DNA from: Candidatus Kurthia intestinigallinarum
Lineage (GTDB): Bacteria; Bacillota; Bacilli; Bacillales_A; Planococcaceae
Direction of reading: 5' to 3'
Length of the DNA: 62,682 nucleotides
NCBI RefSeq assembly: GCF_003991225.1
Contig: NZ_JTFC01000017.1
Location: forward strand, 1-62,682
The notes beneath the pieces are model-generated. The model was not told where the DNA came from and did no database searches. It saw only the letters and a program-made list of their open reading frames with translations. The position numbers were made by a program, and so were the translations under genes. Below are positions 16,898 through 25,583 of the stretch, one piece after another. The first letter of the stretch is position 1. Each line of letters starts with the position of its first letter.

Positions 16898-18202
16898 ATG
16901 TCTAGTCAGAAAAAATCATTTCACTATGCTTGGATTATTTTAATCGGCATTAGCCTTATTCTTGGGCTAGCAAAAGGCGCCATCACAAATGGCTCTAGCT
17001 TATTTTTAACACCTGTTTCAACAGAGCTAGGAATTGGTATGGGAAATTTAACGCTTTATTTAAGTATTGGGGCGATTATGACGCTTGTTGTTTTACCGTT
17101 TGCTGGGAAGCTATTTGAAAAATACGATGTGCGCTTACTACTAACAATCGCCATCATTTTACAAGGTGGTTCGTTTGCGGCATTTGGCTTAATGAACTCT
17201 GTATGGGGCTGGTATATTATTGCGGTGCCAATGGCATTTGGTACCGTCCCTATCACATTATTAGCGGGACCGATTTTAATTGCACGTTGGTTTAAAACGC
17301 GTGGTGGTCTAGCTCTTGGTATCATGGGTGCTGTTGCAGGACTATTAAATGTCTTTATTCAACCGGTTGTTGGCAATATGATTGAATGGATTGGCTGGCG
17401 CTCCACATATATTTCAGTCGGCTTAGGGATTATCGTTTTAACAGTTCCTGTTGCGCTATTCTTCTTGCGCTCTCGTCCACAGGACAAAAATTTACAACCA
17501 CTTGGTGCTGAACAGCAAGATGGCCAAGCAGCGGATGATTCGATTGTCGGCATGGCATTTGACTATGCAAAGAAAACGAAGGCATTCTTACTACTTGCGT
17601 CATTCTTCTTTATCATTACAGCGGTTGCGAGCTTTGCCGTTCACATTCCAACGTATTTAGCGAAAAATGGCTATGAAGTCACTTTTGCTGGTACAGCGAT
17701 GAGTATGGTCGCTGTTGGTTCCCTACTAGGTGCCTTAACATTTGGTATTTTAATTGACCGTATTGGCGCGAAAACAACGGCGCTTGGTGCAATGGTAATG
17801 GGCATTATTGCGATTTTATTATTTATGCTATTCCCAACGACAACACCGCTTATCCTAGTCGGTGGCGTATTCTTTGGCTTCATTTCCGCTTCGATTACGA
17901 CACTTGCACCTGCCTTAACGACGGCATTATTTGGTACACGTGATTATAGCCGCATTTATTCAAGTGTTTCTGTTGGTTTAGCCGTTGCATCTATCGTTGC
18001 ACTGCCTGGATACGGCTATGTACTTGATTTCACTGGTAGCTACACACCAGCGATGATTGCCGTCATTGTATTACTTGTTATGAATATGCTGTTTATTGTC
18101 CTTGCGTTCCGCGATAAAGACGTCCTTGTAAAACAAGGTACTTGGGATCGCCCAGCACCTGTAGAGCCACTAAAAGAAACAATTCAAACAGAATTAAACT
18201 AA
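16898..18202 (+). CDS. MFS transporter, oxalate/formate antiporter-like
   Basis: A 434-residue major facilitator with 12 predicted membrane helices in two halves and a central cytoplasmic loop at about residues 190-225. The first half carries the helix 2-3 loop pattern (GKLFEKYDVRLLL) and an ARWFKTRGGLALGI stretch typical of the OFA/monocarboxylate group. The equivalent loop of the second half is FGILIDRIGAKT. The substrate is probably a carboxylate, an inference from family only. A GGGGG site precedes the ATG. It converges on yutJ across intergenic repeat copy 3. Confidence 0.85.
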   Translation: MSSQKKSFHYAWIILIGISLILGLAKGAITNGSSLFLTPVSTELGIGMGNLTLYLSIGAIMTLVVLPFAGKLFEKYDVRLLLTIAIILQGGSFAAFGLMNSVWGWYIIAVPMAFGTVPITLLAGPILIARWFKTRGGLALGIMGAVAGLLNVFIQPVVGNMIEWIGWRSTYISVGLGIIVLTVPVALFFLRSRPQDKNLQPLGAEQQDGQAADDSIVGMAFDYAKKTKAFLLLASFFFIITAVASFAVHIPTYLAKNGYEVTFAGTAMSMVAVGSLLGALTFGILIDRIGAKTTALGAMVMGIIAILLFMLFPTTTPLILVGGVFFGFISASITTLAPALTTALFGTRDYSRIYSSVSVGLAVASIVALPGYGYVLDFTGSYTPAMIAVIVLLVMNMLFIVLAFRDKDVLVKQGTWDRPAPVEPLKETIQTELN

Positions 18203-18204
18203 AG

Positions 18205-18342
18205 AAAGACACTAGGACAGAACACGTCACTTTTATTTTTTAGCGTTCACAACGAAAAACCGGAACCGCGCCATAGCGCGATTCCGGTTTTTCTTATGCT
18301 CATAGGAGCGGTTGCTTTTACATGTATGTTAAAGCCTTTTTT
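18205..18342. repeat. Intergenic repeat copy 3
   Basis: Same element and orientation as copy 1. It has the shared GCGTTCACAACGAAAAACC stretch and the AAAACCGGAA...TTCCGGTTTT hairpin, whose apical CATA replaces CACC. The terminal arms have diverged more (AGACACTAGGACAGAACACG left; TTAAAGCCTTTTTTT right). It lies between the convergent MFS and yutJ genes. Confidence 0.85.
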
Positions 18343-18361
18343 TATTGCAACACAATACGGA

Positions 18362-19432
18362 TTAGCCGTTTTGGTTTTTGTACATCCATAGTAAACCAGA
18401 TTTCATCATACGTGCTACGCGACCTGTTACCGTTGCATCGCCTAAGTTTACGAAACCTTGTTTTTTACCTAATGCACCCATGAAGCCTTTTAGTTTGATT
18501 GGTGAAAGTTCTGCTGGTAGCGTTTCACCTTTCCAACGTTTTTGAAGAACGATCGCAATGCGGTCACCTTGTTCTTCGGCTAATTGAGCACTTGGTCCAC
18601 CTACTGAAGAATGGGCACAGTCGCCAACAACGAATACGTGCTCATCTACTGGTAAATGATAATGTGGTGTAATTTTAATGCGACCACGTTCCATTTCAAC
18701 GCCATCAACTTCGCGAGCTACTGATACTGGACGAATCCCTGCTGTCCAGACAATTAGGTCCGCTTCGATGCGGTCTTCATGGTTGTAAAGTGCACCTTGC
18801 TCTACTTTTGTAATATCCGATTCTGCTACGACATCTACATCATTTTTATCAAACCATTTTTGTACGTAGCGGCTAAGACGTTCTGGGAAGTCTTTTAAAA
18901 TACGTGCGCCTCGGTCGAATAATTTAATTTTTAAATCTGAACGGCTTTCGCGTAATTCAGAAGCTAATTCAATACCTGATAAACCAGCACCTACTACAGC
19001 AACCGTTGCTCCTGCTGGTAATGCACTAATTTTATCGTAAGCGATACGTGATTTTGCCATTGTTTGAATTGAGTAGGTGAACTCTTCTGCACCTGGTACG
19101 TTGTGGTAGTTATCTTCACACCCTAAGCCAATGACAAGATCATCATAGTTTAGTTCTTGACCATCTGCGAAAACAACAGCATTGTTTACGCGGTCAATTT
19201 TTGTCACTTCACCGTAGACAACTTTTAAGCGTTCGTGGTCAGGGAATTGTACACGAATATGACTTTCTGGTGTTGTACCTGCGGCAAGTGCATAAAATTC
19301 TGTTTTTAAACTGTGGTATGGGGCGCGGTCTACTAATGTAATCTGAACGTCTTGGGGAAGGTTGTTCGGAAGTAGGCGTAATAATACGCGCATATTACCG
19401 TAACCGCCGCCTAATAATACTAAGTTTTTCAT
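18362..19432 (-). CDS. yutJ: NADH dehydrogenase-like flavoprotein YutJ
   Basis: A 356-residue NAD(P)/FAD oxidoreductase of the NDH-2-like group. FAD-binding LLGGGYGNMRVLLRL is at the N-terminus, NAD-binding VVGAGLSGIELASEL near residue 155, and VFVVGDCAHSS near 275. It is paralogous in layout to yumB 4 kb away, but shorter at the C-terminus. The ATG at 19432 is chosen because GGAG lies eight bases upstream and the product then starts MKNLVLLGGG; an upstream ATG at 19459 gives a non-family leader. Divergent from yuzB, as in B. subtilis. Confidence 0.87.
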   Translation of the reverse strand: MKNLVLLGGGYGNMRVLLRLLPNNLPQDVQITLVDRAPYHSLKTEFYALAAGTTPESHIRVQFPDHERLKVVYGEVTKIDRVNNAVVFADGQELNYDDLVIGLGCEDNYHNVPGAEEFTYSIQTMAKSRIAYDKISALPAGATVAVVGAGLSGIELASELRESRSDLKIKLFDRGARILKDFPERLSRYVQKWFDKNDVDVVAESDITKVEQGALYNHEDRIEADLIVWTAGIRPVSVAREVDGVEMERGRIKITPHYHLPVDEHVFVVGDCAHSSVGGPSAQLAEEQGDRIAIVLQKRWKGETLPAELSPIKLKGFMGALGKKQGFVNLGDATVTGRVARMMKSGLLWMYKNQNG

Positions 19433-19607
19433 CAGGGATTCTCCTTTTTTATGTGACAATTTAGTTACAAGCTTTTTCTATCCTTTACGAGTATAAATGA
19501 TTGTGATACTTTTCACAATATCTTTGTGATAACTTTCACAATTTAATTTTGTTTCGTTGACGCCGCGCATAAATCTATAGTAGGATTCACTATTAGAGGT
19601 GACAAAC

Positions 19608-19859
19608 TTGAATCCATTAGTAGAATTTTGTGTAAGTAATCTAGCAATGGGTGCGCAATCCGTCTATGAAGCACTCGAAAAAGATCCAAATGTAGAAGTA
19701 CTAGAGTATGGCTGCCTTAGCTTTTGTACCCGTTGCTCAGAGTCATTATATGCAGTGGTCGAAGGTGATGTTGTAGAAGGCGCCACACCAGAAGAATTAC
19801 TGAAAAATATTTATACCGCTATCAATAATAATCCGATGTTTTCGGCGTCTGAATTTTAA
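19608..19859 (+). CDS. yuzB: YuzB family protein
   Basis: An 83-residue protein of the YuzB/DUF1450 family, function unknown. Conserved features are an N-terminal [11 protein letters not shown] and a central GCLSFCTRC with three cysteines, suggesting metal or Fe-S binding or a thiol role. The TTG at 19608 is the likely start: AGAGGTG lies six bases upstream and the product then begins MNPLVEFC, like the family. The in-frame GTG at 19599 is part of that ribosome site. Confidence 0.88.
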   Translation: MNPLVEFCVSNLAMGAQSVYEALEKDPNVEVLEYGCLSFCTRCSESLYAVVEGDVVEGATPEELLKNIYTAINNNPMFSASEF

Positions 19860-19902
19860 TAAAAAACGGGTACATGCTATGACACATGTACCCGTTTTTT
19901 TA
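19860..19902. terminator. Bidirectional terminator between yuzB and yutF
   Basis: ACGGGTACAT pairs with ATGTACCCGT around a 10-nt loop, with A6 before and T7 after. It serves both convergent genes. Confidence 0.93.
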
Positions 19903-19906
19903 TTGG

Positions 19907-20668
19907 TTATAGCCAATCTGCTAAAGTTTTTACATAGTACGTTGGCTGTGCGGACTTCGCTTTGACCGTCTCTTGACGTGTCACACCTGTGTCAACATGC
20001 ACCGTATCGATGCCATACGCAATGCCTACTAAAATATCGGTATCATAATTATCACCAATCATCAGCATATCCTCTTTTTCAAAGCCAAAGCTATCGCGAA
20101 TGATTTCAAGCATATGTGGTGCTGGCTTGCCGATATAAAGCGGTTCGACACCCGTAACGTTTTGCACAAGTTGAACAAATGAGCCATTTCCTGGTGCAAA
20201 GCCTTGCTCTTTTGGCAGTTTAATATCGCCATTTGTCGCAATATGCTTCGCCCCATGTTGAATGTCATAACACACATCTTCTAGTGCTTCGTATGAAATA
20301 TTCATTGTGAGTCCCTGTGCAACGATGTCCGGATTTTCCGTCACAACGGGAATGCCCTCTGCGGCAATTGCCTGTTGTAAGCCTTGTTGACCGAGCACTT
20401 TTACGCTTTGGCCCCGATAGTGCTTGGCGATATATTTCGCTGTCGCAATCGATGACGTCATAATGCGCGCTTCTGGTACAACAAGGTCCATTGCTGCGAG
20501 CTTTTTCTGAATATCTAGTTGCGTATATTTCGCATTGTTTGTGACATAGAATGGTTCGATTCCTTGTGCTTGTAGATGGTGAATAAACGCCACCGCTTCT
20601 GGAATCGCCGCTGCACCGCGGTAAACAGTACCATCTAAGTCAAAACAATAGGCTTTATAAGCTTTCAT
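19907..20668 (-). CDS. yutF: HAD-superfamily sugar/p-nitrophenyl phosphatase, NagD type
   Basis: A 253-residue class IIA HAD phosphatase. Motif I FDLDGTVYRG is at residues 9-18 (nucleophile Asp and acid/base Asp), motif II in FYVTNNAKY near 40, a motif III lysine in YIGKPAPHM near 178, and motif IV MIGDNYDTDI near 200. The capping domain lies between motifs II and III. The natural substrate is unknown. Its ATG follows the yutE stop directly (TAG-ATG), so yutE and yutF are one transcript. Confidence 0.92.
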   Translation of the reverse strand: MKAYKAYCFDLDGTVYRGAAAIPEAVAFIHHLQAQGIEPFYVTNNAKYTQLDIQKKLAAMDLVVPEARIMTSSIATAKYIAKHYRGQSVKVLGQQGLQQAIAAEGIPVVTENPDIVAQGLTMNISYEALEDVCYDIQHGAKHIATNGDIKLPKEQGFAPGNGSFVQLVQNVTGVEPLYIGKPAPHMLEIIRDSFGFEKEDMLMIGDNYDTDILVGIAYGIDTVHVDTGVTRQETVKAKSAQPTYYVKTLADWL

Positions 20669-21121
20669 CTAGTCTTCCTCAGGAATAAATGCTGTCACAA
20701 CCGTACCCATTTCTTTCGCAACAAAGGCTTCAATGGCAGCACGTAGTTTTTTGATTGTTGGTACGACTGCTGTTAGGACACGTAATACTTCAGCATCGTC
20801 TACTTCTAAAATATCGCGTACTAATACGCGGCGTAATGTTAAGAGTAATTTTAAATCAGCATCATATTCTGCTGGTACGGCTTTTTCATCTACTAAAATA
20901 TCAATAATATCTTCGTAACTACCTGGGTCACGCATAATAAAGCCGTCAATCATCGTGTTACCGATGTCAATAATTGCTTCAATATATACGTTGGCGATAC
21001 GTTCTAAAGCAAGCTTTGAAACCGCATCTTCTAACCAGTTTTCACGCGACTCAAATACCGCAGTGATGTCATCCATATATGCTAAATTTTTTGTGATTTT
21101 TTTACTGTCGATAAAATACAC
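20669..21121 (-). CDS. yutE: DUF86/HepT-like protein with degenerate RNase motif
   Basis: A 150-residue all-helical protein of the DUF86 (HepT-like) family. The helix pair with ANVYIEAIIDIGNTMIDG and the MRDPGSYEDIIDIL stretch are hallmarks. The RX4HXY site of true HepT toxins reads RRVLVRDI here (near residues 98-105), so the catalytic His is Arg and the Tyr is Ile. No MNT-type nucleotidyltransferase antitoxin gene is adjacent. It is therefore probably not an active toxin. Translation starts at a GTG with GGAGG seven bases upstream. Confidence 0.85.
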   Translation of the reverse strand: MYFIDSKKITKNLAYMDDITAVFESRENWLEDAVSKLALERIANVYIEAIIDIGNTMIDGFIMRDPGSYEDIIDILVDEKAVPAEYDADLKLLLTLRRVLVRDILEVDDAEVLRVLTAVVPTIKKLRAAIEAFVAKEMGTVVTAFIPEED

Positions 21122-21203
21122 AGCAATTCCTCCAATTGAAAAAAGTTGATAGTCTTTCCTTCCCTATAGTACCATATCTTTAACACCGGAAGGAGAATTA
21201 AAC

Positions 21204-21467
21204 ATGGATAGATTTTTCTTATATGATGACCTTGAAGATACACAAACACGCTTTGTTAGCTTTACAGGTGAAAGTCAGCGCTACGATTTAGCCATCATGC
21301 AAAGCACTCGTTTTTACGGTAAAATCATCGTCATGGATATGCAAATGAGTAAGTTTGCGATTATCGGCTCTGACGATTTAGATGAACCTGGATACTTAGA
21401 GCACGTTTACAACCGTCCTGCTGACGAGGCGCAGGAGCTACGTGAATACTTACATGAATTAGTGTAA
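21204..21467 (+). CDS. DUF3055 family protein
   Basis: An 87-residue acidic protein that fits the DUF3055 family: RFFLYDD at the start, TRFVSFTGE, a GKIIVMDMQMSKFAIIGSDDL strand pair, and a PGYLEHVY near the end. Function unknown, but it sits in the same yut neighbourhood in many Bacillales. A GAAGGAGAA site precedes the ATG. Divergent from yutE, convergent with yutD. Confidence 0.85.
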   Translation: MDRFFLYDDLEDTQTRFVSFTGESQRYDLAIMQSTRFYGKIIVMDMQMSKFAIIGSDDLDEPGYLEHVYNRPADEAQELREYLHELV

Positions 21468-21469
21468 AC

Positions 21470-21508
21470 AAAAAACGGACGTCGCGATTTGCGATGTCCG
21501 TTTTTTTG
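21470..21508. terminator. Bidirectional terminator between the DUF3055 gene and yutD
   Basis: ACGGAC/GTCCGT and TCGC/GCGA pair around a GATTT loop, with A6 on the left and T7 on the right. Confidence 0.93.
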
Positions 21509-21522
21509 TTGAGCTATAGAAA

Positions 21523-21885
21523 TCAACCCTGTTCAGGCGTTGCTTCCTGTAACTCTTGCACTGGTTCCGTCACTTGTTCTGTAACTTCTTTATCCGGTGC
21601 TGGCGGTACAATTTTGCCGATTTTTCGAACGATAAAATAAGCACAACCAAAATTGCAATATTCATATAGGTAATCTTCTAATGTGCTAATCTTCGTATCG
21701 AATGTAGCTTTTTGGTTTCGCTCTTCATAGAAACCCTTCAAGCGCAATTGACCGTAGCCCCAATCCCCTACGATATAATCGTATTTTGATAAAATGTCGG
21801 CATAGCGACCTTTAAAATCTTCCTCATTAAAGGCGTTGCGATAATCTTGCACGACCTCATATTCATATTGATCCGCAACAATCAT
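21523..21885 (-). CDS. yutD: YutD family protein
   Basis: A 120-residue protein of the YutD/DUF1027 family. The conserved core spans residues 1-90, with the YDYIVGDWGYGQLRLKGFY block and a late CNFGCAYFIVRKI. The last 30 residues are a low-complexity Glu/Gln/Pro/Val tail. Function unknown. AGGAGGG lies a few bases before the ATG. The lipA ATG lies about 950 bp upstream, and yutD begins 21 bp after the lipA stop, so the two are probably cotranscribed. Confidence 0.88.
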   Translation of the reverse strand: MIVADQYEYEVVQDYRNAFNEEDFKGRYADILSKYDYIVGDWGYGQLRLKGFYEERNQKATFDTKISTLEDYLYEYCNFGCAYFIVRKIGKIVPPAPDKEVTEQVTEPVQELQEATPEQG

Positions 21886-21905
21886 TTTTCACCCTCCTAG
21901 GTGAT

Positions 21906-22838
21906 TTACATACCCGCCTCAGCCTGCATTTGGCGTTCTTTCGTCGCCGCATTTACCTGCTCATCTGCATGGTAACTACTACGAACGAGTGGACCCGCTT
22001 CACAGTGTTTAAAGCCTTTTTCCATCGCAATTTTACGTAAGCGACCAAATTCGATTGGTGCGTAGTATTTTTGGACAGGTAAGTGCTTTTTCGTCGGCTG
22101 TAAATATTGACCAATCGTCATGATATCTACATCGTTAGCACGTAAATCATCCATTACTTCGAGAATTTCTTCTTCCGTCTCCCCTAATCCTACCATAAGA
22201 GATGACTTTGTAGGAATGTCAGGTTGCATTTCTTTTGAACGACGTAAAAATTCAAGTGAACGATCATATTTTGCTTTCGCTCGAACTCTCGGAGTCAGAC
22301 GGCGAACTGTTTCGATATTGTGATTTAAAATATCTGGTTTCGCATCCATTAGGATTTGAATGTTTTCCTTCACGCCGGCCATATCAGATGGTAGCACTTC
22401 AATTGAAGTTTGTGGACTTTTACGACGAATAGCGCGCACTGTTTCAGCCAGTACACTCGCGCCCCCGTCCTTCAAGTCATCACGGGCTACTACTGTTATA
22501 ACGACGTGCTTTAAATTCATTAATACAACGGAGTCTGCTACGCGTTCTGGTTCCGCTAAATCGAGTTCAGTTGGCAAACCAGTTTTAACCGCGCAAAAAC
22601 GACAGGCGCGCGTACAAACAGAGCCTAAAATCATAAAGGTTGCTGTGCGGCGCTCTCCCCAACATTCGTGGATGTTTGGGCATCTTGCTTCTTCACATAC
22701 AGTGTGCAAGTTTTTCTCACGCATTAAGGTCTTTAATTCCTTGTACTGCTTATTCGCCTTAATGTTAATTTTTAACCAATCCGGTTTGCGGACGTGTTGT
22801 CGTTTATCGTCTTTCGATGTCGGTTTACATGATGACAT
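21906..22838 (-). CDS. lipA: Lipoyl synthase
   Basis: A 310-residue radical-SAM enzyme that inserts two sulfurs into protein-bound octanoyl groups, making lipoyl-GcvH and E2 subunits. Both 4Fe-4S sites are intact: the auxiliary cluster cysteines C48, C53 and C59 ([12 protein letters not shown]) and the radical-SAM CxxxCxxC at C75, C79 and C82. The terminal RSSYH motif, whose Ser ligates the auxiliary cluster, is present near residue 287. It depends on the suf system for clusters and serves gcvH, both in this window. Confidence 0.97.
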   Translation of the reverse strand: MSSCKPTSKDDKRQHVRKPDWLKINIKANKQYKELKTLMREKNLHTVCEEARCPNIHECWGERRTATFMILGSVCTRACRFCAVKTGLPTELDLAEPERVADSVVLMNLKHVVITVVARDDLKDGGASVLAETVRAIRRKSPQTSIEVLPSDMAGVKENIQILMDAKPDILNHNIETVRRLTPRVRAKAKYDRSLEFLRRSKEMQPDIPTKSSLMVGLGETEEEILEVMDDLRANDVDIMTIGQYLQPTKKHLPVQKYYAPIEFGRLRKIAMEKGFKHCEAGPLVRSSYHADEQVNAATKERQMQAEAGM

Positions 22839-22964
22839 AGAACTTCAACTCCTCATAAATGTGTATTAAATGACGTCCCCACCTGTCACTCTAACACATT
22901 TTTTGTTAATAATACAGTAAATTAGGAAATTTCAAACAGTGAAATTTGTCCATGTCAAAAAGAT

Positions 22965-23016
22965 AAAAAGAAAACGACAAGGCCTATTTGTTACGCTGCC
23001 TTGTCGTTTTCTTTTT
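22965..23016 (-). terminator. Strong terminator after the HD-GYP gene
   Basis: GAAAACGACAAGGC pairs perfectly with GCCTTGTCGTTTTC around a 14-nt loop, with T-rich flanks on both sides. Confidence 0.93.
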
Positions 23017-24130
23017 ACATCATATATACGGTTCCTTTTTCTTCTAAATACTCTGGTTCTACGTTTAGAATATCGAGCTCACTACTAGCTAAATCTAGCT
23101 CATATGTTGCTTTGACAAGCTTGCCATGTTCTTCAAAAATACGTAATTTCGGACGCATTGTATTGCTTGCATTTTGCTTTGATACAATGCCACGACTGCC
23201 ATTACTTAAAAGTAAAACAGTCCCATTTGGATAAGCCGCAATCACACGATTAAATGCTTCGACAACCATTTGGTCGTATAGCGTTCCTGACCCTTGATTA
23301 ATAATGGCGAGACCTTCAGACGGTAGCATTTTATTACGATAAACGCGATTAGAGGTGACTGCATCAAATACGTCAGCTACAGCAATAATTTTGGCGTATG
23401 GGTGAATTTCAAAATCCACCAACCCACGTGGATAACCACTACCATCTAAGCGCTCATGATGCTGAAAGGCACAATGCGCTGATAATAATGAAATGGTATG
23501 CAGATTGCGTAGCATATCAAACCCATACTGTGTATGCATCTTCATCGTGTCATACTCTTCATTCGTTAAACGGCCTGGTTTTTGTAAAATTTCTTGTGGA
23601 ATCAACATCTTACCGATATCATGCAACATCGCACCAATACCGATTTGACGCACTTCCTCGGCATTGTATTTCATTTCATGTGCAATCGAAATCGTATAGA
23701 TGGTAACTTGCAAAGAATGCTGATAAATATATTCATCATAGATAAAGGCATCACTTAAGACCGTTAATAATTCTTCATTGTCAAAAATGCTGTCCATTAA
23801 GCTATTAATAATAGCCGTAAAATCTTTTGAACTTTTTTCTAAACAATACGTAATATCGGTTCCTTTTAAACGTTTTAGCATTTTAAAAGAGTTTTCAATT
23901 TTATTGACTGCGGCATTACGAATCTTCGGTGGAATGGCTTCTGCCACCTCAATATTCTTAGAAATTTCATCATCGATGTAGACATATTGAACGTTTAATT
24001 GCTGCAATCGTTGAATAATTCGATTTGTCACGTGGACACCTTCTTGTAGTAGTGGCATACCTGCTTCATTCCAAATCGTTTTGGCGATAACCATCTCTTC
24101 TTGTAGCACTTTCGTTGATATAAGCCTCAT
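23015..24130 (-). CDS. HD-GYP domain protein, probable cyclic-di-GMP phosphodiesterase
   Basis: A 371-residue cytoplasmic protein. The N-terminal ~120 residues show no known catalytic motif; they are helical and could be a sensory or DUF3391-like part. The HD-GYP domain spans ~125-300, with H138 (YQHSL), H170-D171 (LHDIGK), H224-H225 (HHERLDGSGYPRGL) and D254 (VADVFDAV). All metal ligands and the GYP motif are present, so hydrolysis of cyclic-di-GMP or a related dinucleotide is likely. In B. subtilis the region between lipA and yunD holds other genes, so this is a lineage difference. Confidence 0.9.
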   Translation of the reverse strand: MRLISTKVLQEEMVIAKTIWNEAGMPLLQEGVHVTNRIIQRLQQLNVQYVYIDDEISKNIEVAEAIPPKIRNAAVNKIENSFKMLKRLKGTDITYCLEKSSKDFTAIINSLMDSIFDNEELLTVLSDAFIYDEYIYQHSLQVTIYTISIAHEMKYNAEEVRQIGIGAMLHDIGKMLIPQEILQKPGRLTNEEYDTMKMHTQYGFDMLRNLHTISLLSAHCAFQHHERLDGSGYPRGLVDFEIHPYAKIIAVADVFDAVTSNRVYRNKMLPSEGLAIINQGSGTLYDQMVVEAFNRVIAAYPNGTVLLLSNGSRGIVSKQNASNTMRPKLRIFEEHGKLVKATYELDLASSELDILNVEPEYLEEKGTVYMM

Positions 24131-24215
24131 ACTTTTGTCCTCATTTACTTTGTAATCATATATATATTATATACTATGCATCATAATAAAAATATCTAAT
24201 TTTCTAAAAAATTGA

Positions 24216-25568
24216 TTATACAAAGTGCTTATGACCATAAATTGTAAGAATATCACGTAAAAATTGTGGTAGTAAATATGTTTTTGGCAACGCTTTTAAC
24301 GCTGGGAAAAACCAGCCAAATGTAAACATATCGAGCGTCGCAACTTTCACTGTTTCACCTGGTGCTAGTATTTTATCGTTCACAAGAATATGCCCGTCTT
24401 GCTGTTTAAAATGATATGTCAGCATTTTACCAACAACAGTTCCGCGGAATCCTAAGCCACGTAGCTCACGCCTTGGCCATTCCTCCGCGCGCTCGATAAT
24501 AGCTAAAATATCGCGTAGCTGTGCCTCGTTTAATTCAAAAATACAGGCATTGATTGGATGTGGTAGCATACGGTGAATATCAAGCGCCGTCACAGGCCCC
24601 TTTTTCATGTCTGTTAAAAAAATGCCCGCATTAAAGAATGCACAATCTGCACCCGAGAAATCAAGTAGTGCCTCCGCAAAGAAATGCGATAGCTTCGAGT
24701 AGTGGTACCATTCCTTATTATAAAAGCGTGTCGTTTCAAATACTTCTACATCTAAAAGCTCCTCACCGTAGCGTTGTTGTGCCGCTACCTCGCGATGCTC
24801 TCCTCGCTCCGGTGGAAGAGTTGTCGTATCAATTAATTCCGTTTCTACTTGCTGAACCATTCCATCATAATGAATAATCGAATGCCCGATGTAACGGCCA
24901 TATTTGCCGCCTCCCGTGAGTAACGTTTGGTTGATGTATTTGCCATGCTCTAGTACGTGATGCGTGTGAGAGCCAAAAATAAGCGTCACATCGCGCTCCT
25001 GCTCTGCAAGGCGCTCATCTGAATGTAAGCCAAGATGCGACAGACAAATAATAATATCAGCTTCCTTGCGCGCCTGTGCAATCGATTCATGTAGACGTGT
25101 AAAAGGGTCCTCAATTTTCCAGCCTAGATTATTATAGTAATCTGGAAAAGGTGCTGTTGCCGCAACAACCCCAAGCTTTGTACCAGATGCGAGCGTATAC
25201 ACATGATAAGGCTCTGCCCATGTTGGTATTTTTCCGTCGGGCTCTTTTAAATTATTGACGATAACATTGAATTTTGCTTCAGTATATAGTTGATTCAGCG
25301 CTTCTTTTGCGAGCGTGATTCCCTCATTATTCCCGATAGTAACAGCATCATAATTTGCTTCGTTAAGTAGCGTGATGCTTGACTTTCCAAGTGTTGCTTC
25401 TGTAAAAATATTCGATCGATCAATAAAATCGCCAATATCTACTATTAAGCAGGCTTCGTCATGTTGTTCATGGAACGCGCGACGCTCTTGTAAATAACTT
25501 CGTGTGCGTGGCCATGAATCAAGATGGCTATGCACATCATTCGTATGATAAATATGAATTGTTTCCAA
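24216..25568 (-). CDS. yunD: Bifunctional metallophosphatase/5'-nucleotidase family protein
   Basis: A 450-residue two-domain protein. The N-terminal calcineurin-like domain has TNDVHSHLDSW, DIGDFIDRS, GNNEG (an Asn-Glu variant of GNHE) and the late LSHLGLHSD and GSHTHH histidines. The C-terminal 5'-nucleotidase domain starts near residue 280, with FNAGIFL and a substrate-stacking region. No signal peptide is visible, so it acts in the cytosol, unlike most secreted 5'-nucleotidases. The start is TTG with GGTGAG upstream. First gene of a yunD-yunE-yunF-like run; on the minus strand it follows yunE after 15 bp. Confidence 0.88.
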   Translation of the reverse strand: METIHIYHTNDVHSHLDSWPRTRSYLQERRAFHEQHDEACLIVDIGDFIDRSNIFTEATLGKSSITLLNEANYDAVTIGNNEGITLAKEALNQLYTEAKFNVIVNNLKEPDGKIPTWAEPYHVYTLASGTKLGVVAATAPFPDYYNNLGWKIEDPFTRLHESIAQARKEADIIICLSHLGLHSDERLAEQERDVTLIFGSHTHHVLEHGKYINQTLLTGGGKYGRYIGHSIIHYDGMVQQVETELIDTTTLPPERGEHREVAAQQRYGEELLDVEVFETTRFYNKEWYHYSKLSHFFAEALLDFSGADCAFFNAGIFLTDMKKGPVTALDIHRMLPHPINACIFELNEAQLRDILAIIERAEEWPRRELRGLGFRGTVVGKMLTYHFKQQDGHILVNDKILAPGETVKVATLDMFTFGWFFPALKALPKTYLLPQFLRDILTIYGHKHFV

Positions 25569-25583
25569 GGTCCACTCACCTCT

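Noticed and set aside
21204-23014. Additional small genes in the yutD-lipA gaps
   Set aside because: The only remaining frames are antisense to lipA or lie in the strong terminators; none has a ribosome site.
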